A stretch of 64,000 nt of DNA from Ambrosia x helenae (Eukaryota > Streptophyta > Magnoliopsida > Asterales > Asteraceae). Under the pieces are notes generated by a model. It made no database searches. It was not told the origin of the DNA and saw nothing but the letters and a program-made list of their open reading frames with translations. Shown one piece after another: positions 32,688 to 43,880 of the stretch; the stretch's first letter is position 1, and every line of letters starts with the position of its first letter. The translations under genes were made by a program, and so were the position numbers. The stretch is taken from the NCBI GenBank assembly GCA_030844895.1, contig JAUTDX010001481.1, positions 22,206 through 86,205 on the forward strand, written 5' to 3'.

Positions 32688-34814
32688 TATATATATATAT
32701 ACACACAAATGAGCAAAATCAACTCGGTTCGGTTCGGCTCGGCACGTCTCATCTACATCTAGTGAATAATCCTAGGTTCAAGTTACTCAAACCAGACAAT
32801 ATATAGATTTTAAACAACAAGTATAAGATAATAGGGTTTGGGCATGGCTAGACGTGAGCAAATCGGTTTTTTTGGCCGAACCGGTTTCGGTTCCAAACCG
32901 GTTCGCTACAGTACCGGTTCCTGGCCGAACCGGTTTCGGTTCCAAATCGGTTCGGTTTTGGACCAGTTTTGTCGATTCGTAAGACCGGTTTCGGTTCTTA
33001 ATCAGTTCTTACGCGCACATTTTTTTAAAAGACAACACAAAATTTTATTTTTTTTACATAAAGTTCAACTTTTATTGATTTTTATAATTTTTTTAAGGTG
33101 TATGGGTATATATTTGTACTAGCTTTTATCCCGGGAGTGTCCCGGGGTTAAAATATCTAATATAACATAATAAAATATCTAATCTATCTATATAATAATT
33201 GAGGTCACTTGGGTTGAATGAAGGCTTAGGAGAGAGTTTAAGGTATCCATATTGAATATGGAGCTCCAACTTGCTCCCTATAAATAGTCTTTTCTACATT
33301 TTAATTTCCTACATTCTTCCATTACACTCTCAAATCCTCACTAACAAATCTTCCAAACCACATTCATCACTCTTCTTTTTATTCATTGTTCCTTCTAGGT
33401 ATGTCTCTTTTTCACGTAGATTGAAGGAAGTTCATCCATTGTAACGTGTTCCGATTCATAAACGTTAAAAATAGGCATATCATATGATCCTCAAACCTGG
33501 AAAACTTTTATGTTATCGTAACATCAATCAATTACTTTGACATAAACCGGTTTAATATTCAAAGAGGAAATCGTGTTTTATAAAGGTTAGTAATAATATG
33601 GAATCACTTCAGAATGTGGAAACAATATTCAAACCTTTATGAAGAAATCGTGGCTTATAAAGGTTCCAGATTCGTTTTCTTTATGTCATCGTTTTGTAAA
33701 GTAATCGGATGGTATATATTGACTCTTTTTTGATGTTTTTTCATCTGATTAATATGGAACCACTCTTTTTTTGTAAAGGAATCGGTTAGTTATAATATGG
33801 AATCACTTCTGAAAGTGCAAACGATCTTCAAACCGTTCTGAAGAAATATATTGAATGTTTAGATGTTTTTTCATTTGAATACTAGAATACCATCCACCGC
33901 TGCAACTAAAAGGTATGTGGTAATCTTTTTTTGTGTGTGTGTGTTTATTAATGCGAAGTAGCTATTTTTCTAAAAGCAAAATGTCATTGTTTATATCTTT
34001 TATTATTATCTGTTTGTGATTAGTGATGTTAACTATTATGTTGGATGGGATGCATGACTTTTAAGGTCGAGATATGATGTTCATATATTGTTCATAATTG
34101 TTCTTAAAGATCTCATATGGTTTGGTGTTAAAGAGTGGATTGTTATGTTAATATGATTTGATCGAGTAAGGAGCCAAATCTCAGTTCGGATTCTGGATAT
34201 GGATCTGAAATAATTATGGAGCATTTAATTTTGGATTATTAGTTTCCTAAGTTTGTGCCACATATTTGGAAATGTAGTAAATATCCTTGAATGCATTAAT
34301 TATCGGTTGACCAAGAAACTTAGGCGCCAAGCATAACTTTTTCAAAAATTATAAAGGAGTCGGGTTTATAATAATTCATGTTTCTTTTATTACTTCTTTT
34401 TGTCATATTTATTTTTAAGTTAGCGTATTTAATATTTACGTTTTTTAAGACTGCTCGATAAGCTTTTTTCTACTGCATTGTATATACTCTTTGAATATGA
34501 AAATGCAAATGAGACAAATGCTATTGTTTTGGGGCACACCAATGTCAAATGTAATGTTGTAATTGCTTAGGTACATGTTTTTTAAATCTTTAAATTTTTA
34601 TAATTCAGTGTTTTCTTTATCTTTAAATTGATTTTGTAAATTGTTTATTCGTGTTTTTGTTTACCAGGTTATTGACTGATTATATGCATTCGTGTGTTAG
34701 GGTTTCGATTTATAAACCGAATTTTGGATCATCAGGAGCAGGGCGGACTTTTAATAAAAAAGTTGTTGAAGCTATGTCGTCAATAATATGGGGTAATGAT
34801 ATGTACCCAAAAGT

Positions 34815-36655
34815 TTATTCTTTTGTATTAATTATATTGACTGTCAATCAATTAAAATAATTAATGTGATTTAGGTTAACCATAATAGGTGGAGTAATTT
34901 TAGGACAAAATTTAAATTTCAAATACTAATTTGCACTACATAATTAATGCTTTATCATAATTTACGCTTTCTATATTCATACTAAAATTTAAACTTTCCA
35001 TAATACAAATATATAAGGAAAAAACACTTATATTATAAGTGTATACTAAATTAAATAGATTTTGTTACAGAAAAGTATGTTAATTTATATATTTAGTTTA
35101 CATTTTATAAACTACCATGTTTGATATATAACATCAATACATATATATTTAGATGTAAAAGACGTATTTATAATATGTAAACAACTAACAAACCAATCAT
35201 TTTTATAATACGTTTGAATTTCGTAAGGTATAATTATTACTCGTAGAAATGAATAAACAAAAAAAGCCACATTTGGTATATTTTATTTTTTAATTTCAAA
35301 ACTTATAAATCTTTTACACCAAAATACTAAACACATAATGGAAACTTACCAATTTTACTTATACGACTTTAATAATCAATCAAGATTTGATCCTGAAAAC
35401 TATATTAAGTGTTTAATGTGATTTGTTAAGATTTGAATATTACTTCACATTTATTCTTTTGTATTAATTATATTGACTGTCAATCAATTAATATAATTAA
35501 TGTAATTTAGGTTAACCATAATAGGTGGAGTAATTTAGGACAATATTTAAATTTCAAATACTAATTTGCACTACATAATTAATGCTTTATCATAATTTAC
35601 GCCTTCTATATTCATACTAAACTTTAAACTTTCCATAATACAAATATATAAGGAAAAAAATCACTTATATTATAATTGTATACTAAATTAAATAGATTTT
35701 GTTACAGAAAAGTATGTTAATTTATATATTTAGTTTACATTTTATAAACTACCATGTTTGATATATAACATCAATCCATATATATTTAGATGTAAAAGAC
35801 GTATTTATAATATGTAAACAACTAACAAACCAAACATTTTTATAATACGTTTGAATTTCGTAAGTCATAATTATTACTTGTAAAAATGTTTAAACAAAAA
35901 AACCACATTTAGTATATCTTATTTTTGAATTTCAAAACTTATAAATCTTTTACACCAAAATACTAAACACATAATGGAAACTTACCAATTTTACTTATAC
36001 GACTTTAATAATCAATCAAGATTTGATCCTGAAAACTATATTAAGTGTTTAATGTGATTTGTTAAGATTTGAATATTACTTCACATTTATTCTTTTGTAT
36101 TAATTATATTGACTGTCAATCAATTAATATAATTAATGTAATTTAGGTTAACCATAATAGGTGGAGTAATTTAGGACAATATTTAAATTTCAAATACTAA
36201 TTTGCACTACATAATTAATGCTTTATCATAATTTACGCCTTCTATATTCATACTAAACTTTAAACTTTCCATAATACAAATATATAAGGAAAAAAATCAC
36301 TTATATTATAATTGTATACTAAATTAAATAGATTTTGTTACAGAAAAGTATGTTAATTTATATATTTAGTTTACATTTTATAAACTACCATGTTTGATAT
36401 ATAACATCAATCCATATATATTTAGATGTAAAAGACGTATTTATAATATGTAAACAACTAACAAACCAAACATTTTTATAATACGTTTGAATTTCGTAAG
36501 TCATAATTATTACTTGTAAAAATGTTTAAACAAAAAAACCACATTTAGTATATCTTATTTTTGAATTTCAAAACTTATAAATCTTTTACACCAAAATACT
36601 AAACACATAATGGAAACTTACCAATTTTACTTATACGACTTTAATAATTAATCAA
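34815..36655. repeat. Tandem triplication, about 637-bp unit
   Basis: The block starting TATTCTTTTGTATTAATTAT occurs at 34,815, about 35,452 and about 36,089. Copies 2 and 3 are almost identical (both ACAATATTTAAATTTC, CTTCTATATTCATACTAAAC), while copy 1 differs at several positions (for example TTAGGACAAAATTT). The third copy ends near 36,650. AT-rich and non-coding, inside the large Helitron. Confidence 0.88.
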
Positions 36656-38159
36656 TACTAATTTATCAGTTAATTTTGTATATTATACTGTTCTAATTAG
36701 TCATAAATGCTATTTAAAATATGATGGCAATAACTTCGCTAATTTCAATCAATTTTCATTGATTGGCGTCTTAATACATGCCTTCCATTTTTGCACTTCA
36801 TCTATATAGATAGTTTTATCAAATCCATCTCAGTTGCTCTACACAGAATTACTTGATTGTGCAACAGCATTCCAACTAATGCTAAAACTAATATTACGGT
36901 TTTTAAATCCATTTATATCTTATTGACCGAATTGAATTTTTCTATTACTATTTTACGAATATATTACTAATTACTAATAATTATTAATATTAATGAAATT
37001 AATGAAATTGAATTTGAATTGGTAAGTCAATTTGAAATATAAATAGTTTAATGAGACAAAAAAATGGTAATAAATTTAGGTTTACTATATTTGCTTTACA
37101 ATAATAACTCTCATTAAATTTATTACCATTTTTTTGTCTCATTAAATTATTTTACGAAATTATGTCTCATTAAATTTATTATATTTAACTCTAATTTCAG
37201 CTTACCATAATTTAATGAGACGAAATTAAGTTTAATACGAAATTATTGTTGGTAATTATGAATCAATTTAATTCGTAATTATGAATCAATTTAATTCCTA
37301 TTTATGAATCAATTTAATCAATCTTTTATTATGTATGATGATTGATTATAAATCAATTTATAATCAATAAGTTAGACATACCATAACTTAATGAAACGAA
37401 TTTAATTTTAATACGAAATTATTTTAGGTAATTAGTAATCAATTTAATCCGTAAGATGGAACATCAATTTAATCCATAATTATATATAATTTTAATCAAT
37501 TTTTTATTATGTATGATTGATTATAAATCAATTAAATCTGTAATTTCGACTTACCATAATTTATTTATCGAATTTATGTATGATTGATTATGAATCAATT
37601 TTACCATTTTTTTTTGTATTAATGATTCATTATGAATCAATTTAATCCATAATTTAAATACAATAAAGCATTCAGTTGTATATTATTCAAAATATAGAAT
37701 CGATTAGGAGTACAAATATTAACTCAATGAATATTCTAGACAACCATTTTAAACATATATCTATGTATACAAATTTTAAGAATCGATTAACAACTAAAGT
37801 TTTTTTTTTAATTTTAACACTTATTATACAAATCTTTTATTCTAAAAAAATATGTTATGAATGTGTAGTTATCTAATTGTTATGAATTGATACTTAACTA
37901 AGCATAGAGTGTAACTTGCGAAAGAAGGTTTCGTGTTTTGAAATTAGATTTCTAAAATTGAATGAATTTTACACAATTATGGCATAATTGGTCATCAATT
38001 TATAGAGTAAATTAGATTTCTAAATGTAGCGAAGATTGATTGACTGATTGATTGATAAACCAATCTTTACCCAAATTTTCGCAACCATTAACTTCAATAG
38101 TTATTTAATCTCATATTTTTACGAATTCTGATTGGTGTTCATTGCAATTAATAAGATTT
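36656..38159. other. AT-rich, low-complexity Helitron interior
   Basis: Very AT-rich with recurring AATCAATTTAAT, TATGATTGATTAT and ACCATAATTTA words. No coding signal. Confidence 0.6.
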
Positions 38160-39240
38160 ATTCAATTTGAAATGCGAATGTTTTTAATATAATTGATTTG
38201 AGTTACTGATTATGATTTTAAGGTTATTTATTAAGATTTTTAATCTCATTTATTTATATTACTATTTTTACGAATTCTGATTGGTCTCCATTGCAATTAA
38301 TAATATTTATTCATTTTTAATGTTATTTATTAAGAGTTTTAATGTTATTTATTGACATTAATAATAGTTGACCGAATTTAATGTTATTTAGTAAAAAAAA
38401 TTAATCTCATTTATGTATATTTCTAATTTTACGAATTTATGTTTAAAATTATTGACCAAATTTAATTTTTCATATTATGACTTTCGTTTAATCAATTCTT
38501 ATTAAAAGATAACCATCAAAAGCATTTCAATAGTAATATGCTAATTTTAAGATGTCTATAATAATTTGTCGATAATTGGTAAGTCAATTTGAAACGCGGA
38601 TGTTTTTATGTAACTGATTTGAATTATTGATTACGATTTTAAAGTTATTTATTAAGATTTTTAAACTCATTTATTTATATTACTATTTTTACGAATTCTG
38701 ATTGCTCTTGATTGCAATTAAAAAGATTTATTCATTTTTAATGTTATTTATTAAGAGTTTTAATGTTATTTATTGACATTAATAATAATTGCAAGAATTT
38801 AATGTTATTTAGTAAAAAAATTTAATCTCATTTATATATTATTAATTTTATGAATTTATGTTTAATATTATTGACCGAAAATTAATTTTTTATATTATGA
38901 CTTTCTGTAATCAGCTTTCATTAAAACATAATCATCAAAATCATTTTAATAGTAATATGCTAATTTTAAGATGTCAATAATAATTTGTCGATAATTGGTA
39001 AGTTAATTTCAAATGCGGATGTTTTTAATGTAATTGTTTAGAATTATTGATTACAATTTTGAGGTTACTTATTAACATTTTTAATCTCAGTTATTTATAT
39101 TACTATTTTTACAAATTTATTTTTAATATTACTGACCCAATTTAATTTTTCTATTATTTTTAATATTATTGACCCAATTTAATTGATTTGAATTATTGAT
39201 TACATTTTTTGAGGTTACTTATTAACATTTTTAATCTCAT
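38160..39240. repeat. Degenerate tandem repeat, about 420-bp unit
   Basis: The block containing ATGTTTTTAATGTAATTG, TTTTTACGAATTCTGATTG and AATGTTATTTATTAAGAG recurs at about 38,163, 38,584 and 39,002, the last copy truncated. Divergence is higher than in the 637-bp array. It belongs to the interior of the large Helitron. Confidence 0.7.
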
Positions 39241-39922
39241 TTAGTATTGATTTTCACCGTGGTTTTAGCTTGATTTTTAGGTCATTGGTTATGAGTCAAA
39301 CCGTCAAAACAGTTTAGGGTCTTCTGGATATCTATATTACATTATAAAGAGGGAGCAATGGGCAAAGATGTCTAACTTGGCAAAGTTAAGATGGCATCTC
39401 AAGAGTCTCAAGTGTAAATCTCTAATTTTTGCCATGTTTCTTCCATTTATACCCTTGTTAATGCATTAAGATGCTTGTACCATGTGATGCATTAAGATGC
39501 TTGTACCATGTGATGCATTAAGATGCTTGTACCATGTGCTTTAACAATTTTGACATCAATATTGTGCATTTAACATTGAAAGCAATTATCAAAGGTTTTT
39601 AAAATGAATGATCATTGATGAAAAGTTATTATTTGAATTTAAAGGCAGAGAGTTACAGGAATTTCCTCAACCAAGGTTAAATTCGATTTTATGGAAATAG
39701 GTTAGGGACGATTCAGTAGCCCACTCCCACCTTTTTAGGGTCCTTTCCTCTCTAAACACATTGCCATTCTTCTTATAATCCTGTTCATCATTCCAAATAC
39801 TCTGAAAAACTTCAAGAGCTTCAATTCATACATTTGTGAGCAGAGTAATTGAATAGAAGAACGTTTTTACTAATTGTTTCAATTTTTTAGATATATCACA
39901 AATCAATGCCGTAATTCCAAGA

Positions 39923-40129
39923 ATGGCGATGAATATGATTACCGGAGACGTTAGCGGATTGGACCGTTATGAAGCTTCATCTTTTCATCCTCCTGTCACT
40001 TCCGTCGGCATTAGTAGGTCATCACTTCACCTCGTACTTGTCAGTTTTATACATAACTTCACACGCTCACACAAATTGGGAGGAGATGATGTAATGGTAC
40101 AACTTATTTCTCATAATTTTCAATTTTAA
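39923..40129 (+). pseudogene. Possible captured first exon, unidentified
   Basis: Opens with ATG in good context (AGAATGGCGATG), giving MAMNMITGDVSGLDRYEASS and then a region rich in small and hydroxylated residues. It is preceded by a leader-like CT-rich stretch at 39,745-39,900. It could be the start of a captured gene, possibly a plastid-targeted one. The frame degrades into AT-rich sequence by 40,080. I do not recognise the protein. Confidence 0.3.
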
Positions 40130-40772
40130 GACTTTGATTACCAAGTGGTAGTTGATTCTTTCTTTCTTTTATGGGCTTTATATGTAAATATAAAGAACAA
40201 GTTTATTACTTGCATGAGTTATTTTTAAAATAGGTTCATGTAGATTAATTTTTGGTTTACTTTCATGCCCACAAGTTGTTTGTTGTTTTGCTTAACCCAC
40301 ACTTTTTACAAAATAAATGTTTGATACAAACTAATTTTTTGATTTATTGTGGAAGGCGTTCTTAAGGATCATGCTGAAATTGTGGAGATATGGTATGCCA
40401 ATTTTGTTATGTTTCTGTGTTTGCTTAGGTTTAATGCTATTAATGTATGTGCTTGAGTTAGGTTAAGAAAATAGTATTTATGTTTAAATTTTTAAACATA
40501 GTGTATGACAGAGTTCTTGGTAGACCAGGAGAGGTATGTTATTTTCCTGGTCATTTGCAGATATAACATTTACACGCTTTTTATGTGTTTCCGACTGGTT
40601 AAGCATGTAGAATTAAAAAAAAATAGCTTAGAAGGAAGAGGGTTAAATGGGTCGAACTTTATCAAGTGTGTTGAAAAGTTGCCAAAAGTGTATTTTTAAT
40701 GAGCTAAACTTTCTGAATCGTTTTATAAAAGAAGTAGCTTCTGATTGAAATAATGTCGTTTTAACTATTGCA

Positions 40773-40893
40773 GGATTTGAGAGTTGCGCACTCAGCCAGA
40801 GAATTTGTTTGGTGGTATAATTGGCACCCGGATTTAAGCCAGCTGGCACCAGACTTAAAGAACACAGACACAGCCATAGTTCTGGGCCAGTAA
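40773..40893 (+). pseudogene. NADPH:adrenodoxin reductase exon, captured
   Basis: After a TATTGCAG acceptor the frame reads HSAREFVWWYNWHPDLSQLA and then PDLKNTDTAIVLGQ, followed at once by TAA. This is the conserved part of mitochondrial ferredoxin/adrenodoxin reductase just before the second glycine-rich nucleotide-binding motif (normally LGQGNVALD). The stop replaces the expected glycine codon, and the NADP-binding half is absent. A fragment inside the 4-kb Helitron. Confidence 0.75.
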
Positions 40894-40970
40894 AAAAATT
40901 ACAATTTTCATGAAATGGGTTATCAATATTGTCTCTTTTTATCAAATCATTTTTAATAACTTTTGGTGAC

Positions 40971-41059
40971 AGATGTATGTGGGAAGCCGCTGACAGAGCG
41001 CCTTTTCTTGGATAAGTATGGTAGAATATGCTTGTGTCTTGATGAGATTGTGTGGAAGG
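40971..41059 (+). pseudogene. Captured exon, unidentified
   Basis: Between a GGTGACAG acceptor and a TGGAAG|GTGAGT donor, one frame reads VCGKPLTERLFLDKYGRICL and then CLDEIVWK. Complete splice borders and a codon-like pattern suggest a real exon of a cellular gene. I could not assign the family. Further exon-like pieces occur near 40,357-40,392, 40,503-40,535 and 41,118-41,178. Confidence 0.4.
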
Positions 41060-41879
41060 TGAGTTCTCTTTCTTAGTCCTCTCTATTTTTCAACTCACTC
41101 TAAAGATGTGTATAGGCTTAGAAAAATCCGTTGTCTGCACTGCCAAAAGGTGAACGGAGAGTTATTATTCAAGATGGTGAGACCATTTTGCTTTCGTGGT
41201 ATAAATATGAAGTGTTTGCTATTGAATTATTGTACCATGATTTACTATATCCAAATAGTTATCAGTTCTAGATGCCCTATCAAACTGATTATACATAATT
41301 GGTTATTTGACTATACAATAACCCTATAACTTAAAATCTCATTGACTCCATCCAAAGATTCCAAACACTCAAAAGGTCAAAAGTGATTATCTCTGAATAA
41401 TCATTTATTATAGAAACTTCTTAACTGCATGCACATATCTCATAATTTTGATTATAAATAGTTGGACTACTAGAATCATAGTTAGCTTTTGCATACAGTC
41501 CTGATTGTTGCAGCTTCACGTTGCACTAATTACTTTAGAGTTTAGACACACATCCTACCTTCCTTTCTTAAACATATTTGACGGGTTGGGTAATGGGTCA
41601 AAACGGGTAGTTTTCCAAAGTGGGTCAAAAAGTATTCGGGTCAATACATAAAACATTTTTTCGTCTTTGATATTCCTTATGTAGAAATGATTAATCTTTA
41701 AACAACTATTCAAAATCTTTATTATTACAACGATAATCTGATAGTTAAATGAAAACGGCTATGATGATCTAGGCATTTTGAATATATTGGGAGACTTCCA
41801 ACTTTCAACCTTCGTGACCCGTTTCCATTTTAATCGAGTACGTTTAATAATTTCTCGTTTTTCTTATGTTAGGTAAGAA

Positions 41880-42090
41880 TGGTGGTTGATGAGGTGGGGT
41901 CAGGAGGATTCGGGTTTACAAGAAACAACGAAATAATTAACGGAAAAGCGGCGATAATCGGGTTCTTGTTGCTGTTAGATTTTGAACTCTTGAGTCTTGA
42001 ATGGTAAAGGAATCCTAAAGGGGACAGGCTTCTTGGATTTTCTTTATGCTGCTACCAATGCCTTAAACTAGATGTACATTCTTTGTTTCA
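41880..42090 (+). pseudogene. Light-harvesting-like (one-helix/ELIP-type) fragment
   Basis: The frame reads GFGFTRNNEIINGKAAIIGF and LLLLDFELL. The E..NGK/RAA.IGF pattern is the chlorophyll-binding helix shared by LHC, ELIP, SEP and one-helix proteins of the thylakoid. Immediately after, a small insertion (the GTCTTGA duplicate at about 41,990-42,003) shifts the frame to a stop. In the restored frame the continuation resembles a GKG.LKGTGFLDFLY tail. It lies 3' in the gene-capturing Helitron. The exact family member is not determined. Confidence 0.6.
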
Positions 42091-42719
42091 AGTGACCCTT
42101 TACTAGCGTCTATTATGGAATTCACCCGACCCGACAGTAAAGGGTCACATTTTTTCATACAGCTTTACCAAGTTTCTGATTGAGTTGGTTTTAGAAATCA
42201 TATATGTAACCGATGATTGTATATGTTATTAATTTGCTCCGTTTACGATTATGTTTGTTATGTTTGGAAAATGTTACACCGACTTCATTCAGTTTATGTA
42301 CAAGTCGGTGTAAAATTCCAGTTCTATTATTAAATAGGCCGTATTCACACATTGATGAGAACACGAAATTTTGACATGAACATAAACACGACATGGATTT
42401 AAAACCACCAGATCAATTCGAACAATTTCGGCAAGACCACACGCGTTATTTTTTATCTTTTAAATCTTAGAACTCTAAAATTACAAGTTTAGAACAAGTT
42501 CGACATGAACCTGAACACGACATGGGTTTAAAATTAACTATGTTTCAAATTCTATTATGACATAAAACATAATCTTTTACGAATACCGTAAACTAAACCA
42601 TATAAAGTTTACATGTCTGTTTTTAGCAACTCATATGCATACTTTAGTTATTCAAACAACTTAACCATAAAATATTATTCAAGCCCATTCTTTAAAAAAC
42701 ATCATTAACAACATAAACA

Positions 42720-43050
42720 AATTGAAATTGTAGATTGTAGATGTCCTGTCTTCATTCAACAAGTTGCAATCGAGGAACAGAAGTGTATGAGACCACGGTT
42801 TTCCGATTTGGTGGCAATGGGGCTTCTAAAAGAGGTCTTCCTGTACCAATGAAAGAAGTCGCTCTTGTGCCTTGGGGTGATAGAAGCAAGCGGAATGTCC
42901 ACGTCAGGTGCAAACGCCTTGTACAAAAGAAACACGTCGTACCAGCTTGGGAATTTCACATGTGCACTTCCTCAAACAGCGCCTGATACAATCAATTTTG
43001 CAAACTCTTCCACCGGACTACCCGAAGCTTGTACCTTGGTATCATAATTC
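42720..43050. other. Possible captured coding segment, unidentified
   Basis: The GC content rises and all of three frames are open for 60-80 codons (plus strand 42,741 and 42,865; minus strand 42,959). The codon-like composition resembles a cellular exon, but I recognise no motif and cannot decide the strand. Confidence 0.25.
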
Positions 43051-43489
43051 ATAAGGAACAAACACAATGTAAGCACCAGTTTCAACTAGCACTTGTATGT
43101 TGATCTTCTAATTTTTACTACTAATTAATGTGTTGAAAACAAATGATACCGGATGTTAGTAACTTGTTCGGATCTTCATTGTTATTGTAGTCTATGTTTA
43201 TGAGTTTCAAAATTTAGTAACCAATATTTATGCGTTACACCCTACTACTAGCTTGTTGCTTCCTATGTACTTCGTATCAAAATAACGAATCATACACAAA
43301 CGACATACACACAAACACCACAAACTCCAACAACTAAAAGACAATAAAGTAAATGCACCCGCAGCAACGCGCGGGCATTCCCACTAGTATTTACATTAAA
43401 TTCTTGATGATAATACAATTATAATGCCAAATGTCTCTTTTCCTCACCAGAGTTGTTTTTGACAAATTTCCCTGTTTTGTTATTCAAAT

Positions 43490-43880
43490 GGTTCAGGGAT
43501 CCTATAAGTGGACATAAATTCTTTTCAAAGCCACAAGTTTCAAATCGTCTTGCCATGTCAAACCGTGTTATAGAAGCTAAAATAATTCAGGGAGTAAGAT
43601 TGGAATGCGAACTTTTTTCCAAAGAATTAGGCTGTCCCCATCTGATAAGAAGATTCCTTTCAAATTTAACAGAAGACAATTCCCTCTTACTTTATGTTTC
43701 GCAATGACAATAAATAAGAGTCAAGGACAAACCCTATTTAGGGTAGGTCTGTATTTGAAAGATCCTGTTTTTACACATGGGCAGTTTTATGTCGCTGCCA
43801 AGTGACAAAAGTAGAGATGGCCTGAAGATACTAATATTGGGCAAAGATGACAGCGTTAATAATAAATAGCAAATGTTGTC
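43490..43880 (+). pseudogene. Helitron helicase (Pif1-type) C-terminal remnant
   Basis: Two overlapping frames encode the end of a Helitron helicase. The first reads NRVIEAKIIQGVRLECELF; a frameshift near 43,605 then continues LSPSDKKIPFKF, RRQFPLTLCFAMTINKSQGQ and VGLYLKDPVFTHGQFYVA. F.MTINK.QGQT is superfamily 1 helicase motif V/VI as found in Pif1-like Helitron transposases. After VAA a stop replaces the usual SRV. It sits 370 bases before the 3' end of the 11-kb Helitron, the normal position for the end of RepHel, supporting that assignment. Confidence 0.85.

Larger units (their letters stand above)
39331..43387 (+). mobile_element. Gene-capturing Helitron (4.06 kb, plus strand)
   Basis: Begins TCTATATTACATTATAAAGA at 39,331 after an A and ends with hairpin CCCGCAGCAACGCGCGGG (43,358-43,375), CATTCCCA and CTAG at 43,384-43,387, followed by T. 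Its termini differ from those of the Helitron around it. The interior holds several exon-like pieces with plant splice signals, including an NADPH:adrenodoxin reductase exon and a chlorophyll-binding-type helix, all in the same orientation. No Rep/helicase coding is seen inside. This is the structure of a gene-fragment-carrying (Pack-type) Helitron. Confidence 0.72.

Noticed and set aside
34651..34860. A 69-codon frame after an intron-like CAGGTT border
   Set aside because: No recognised motif and its end runs into the tandem repeat; the pattern is too weak to call a captured exon.
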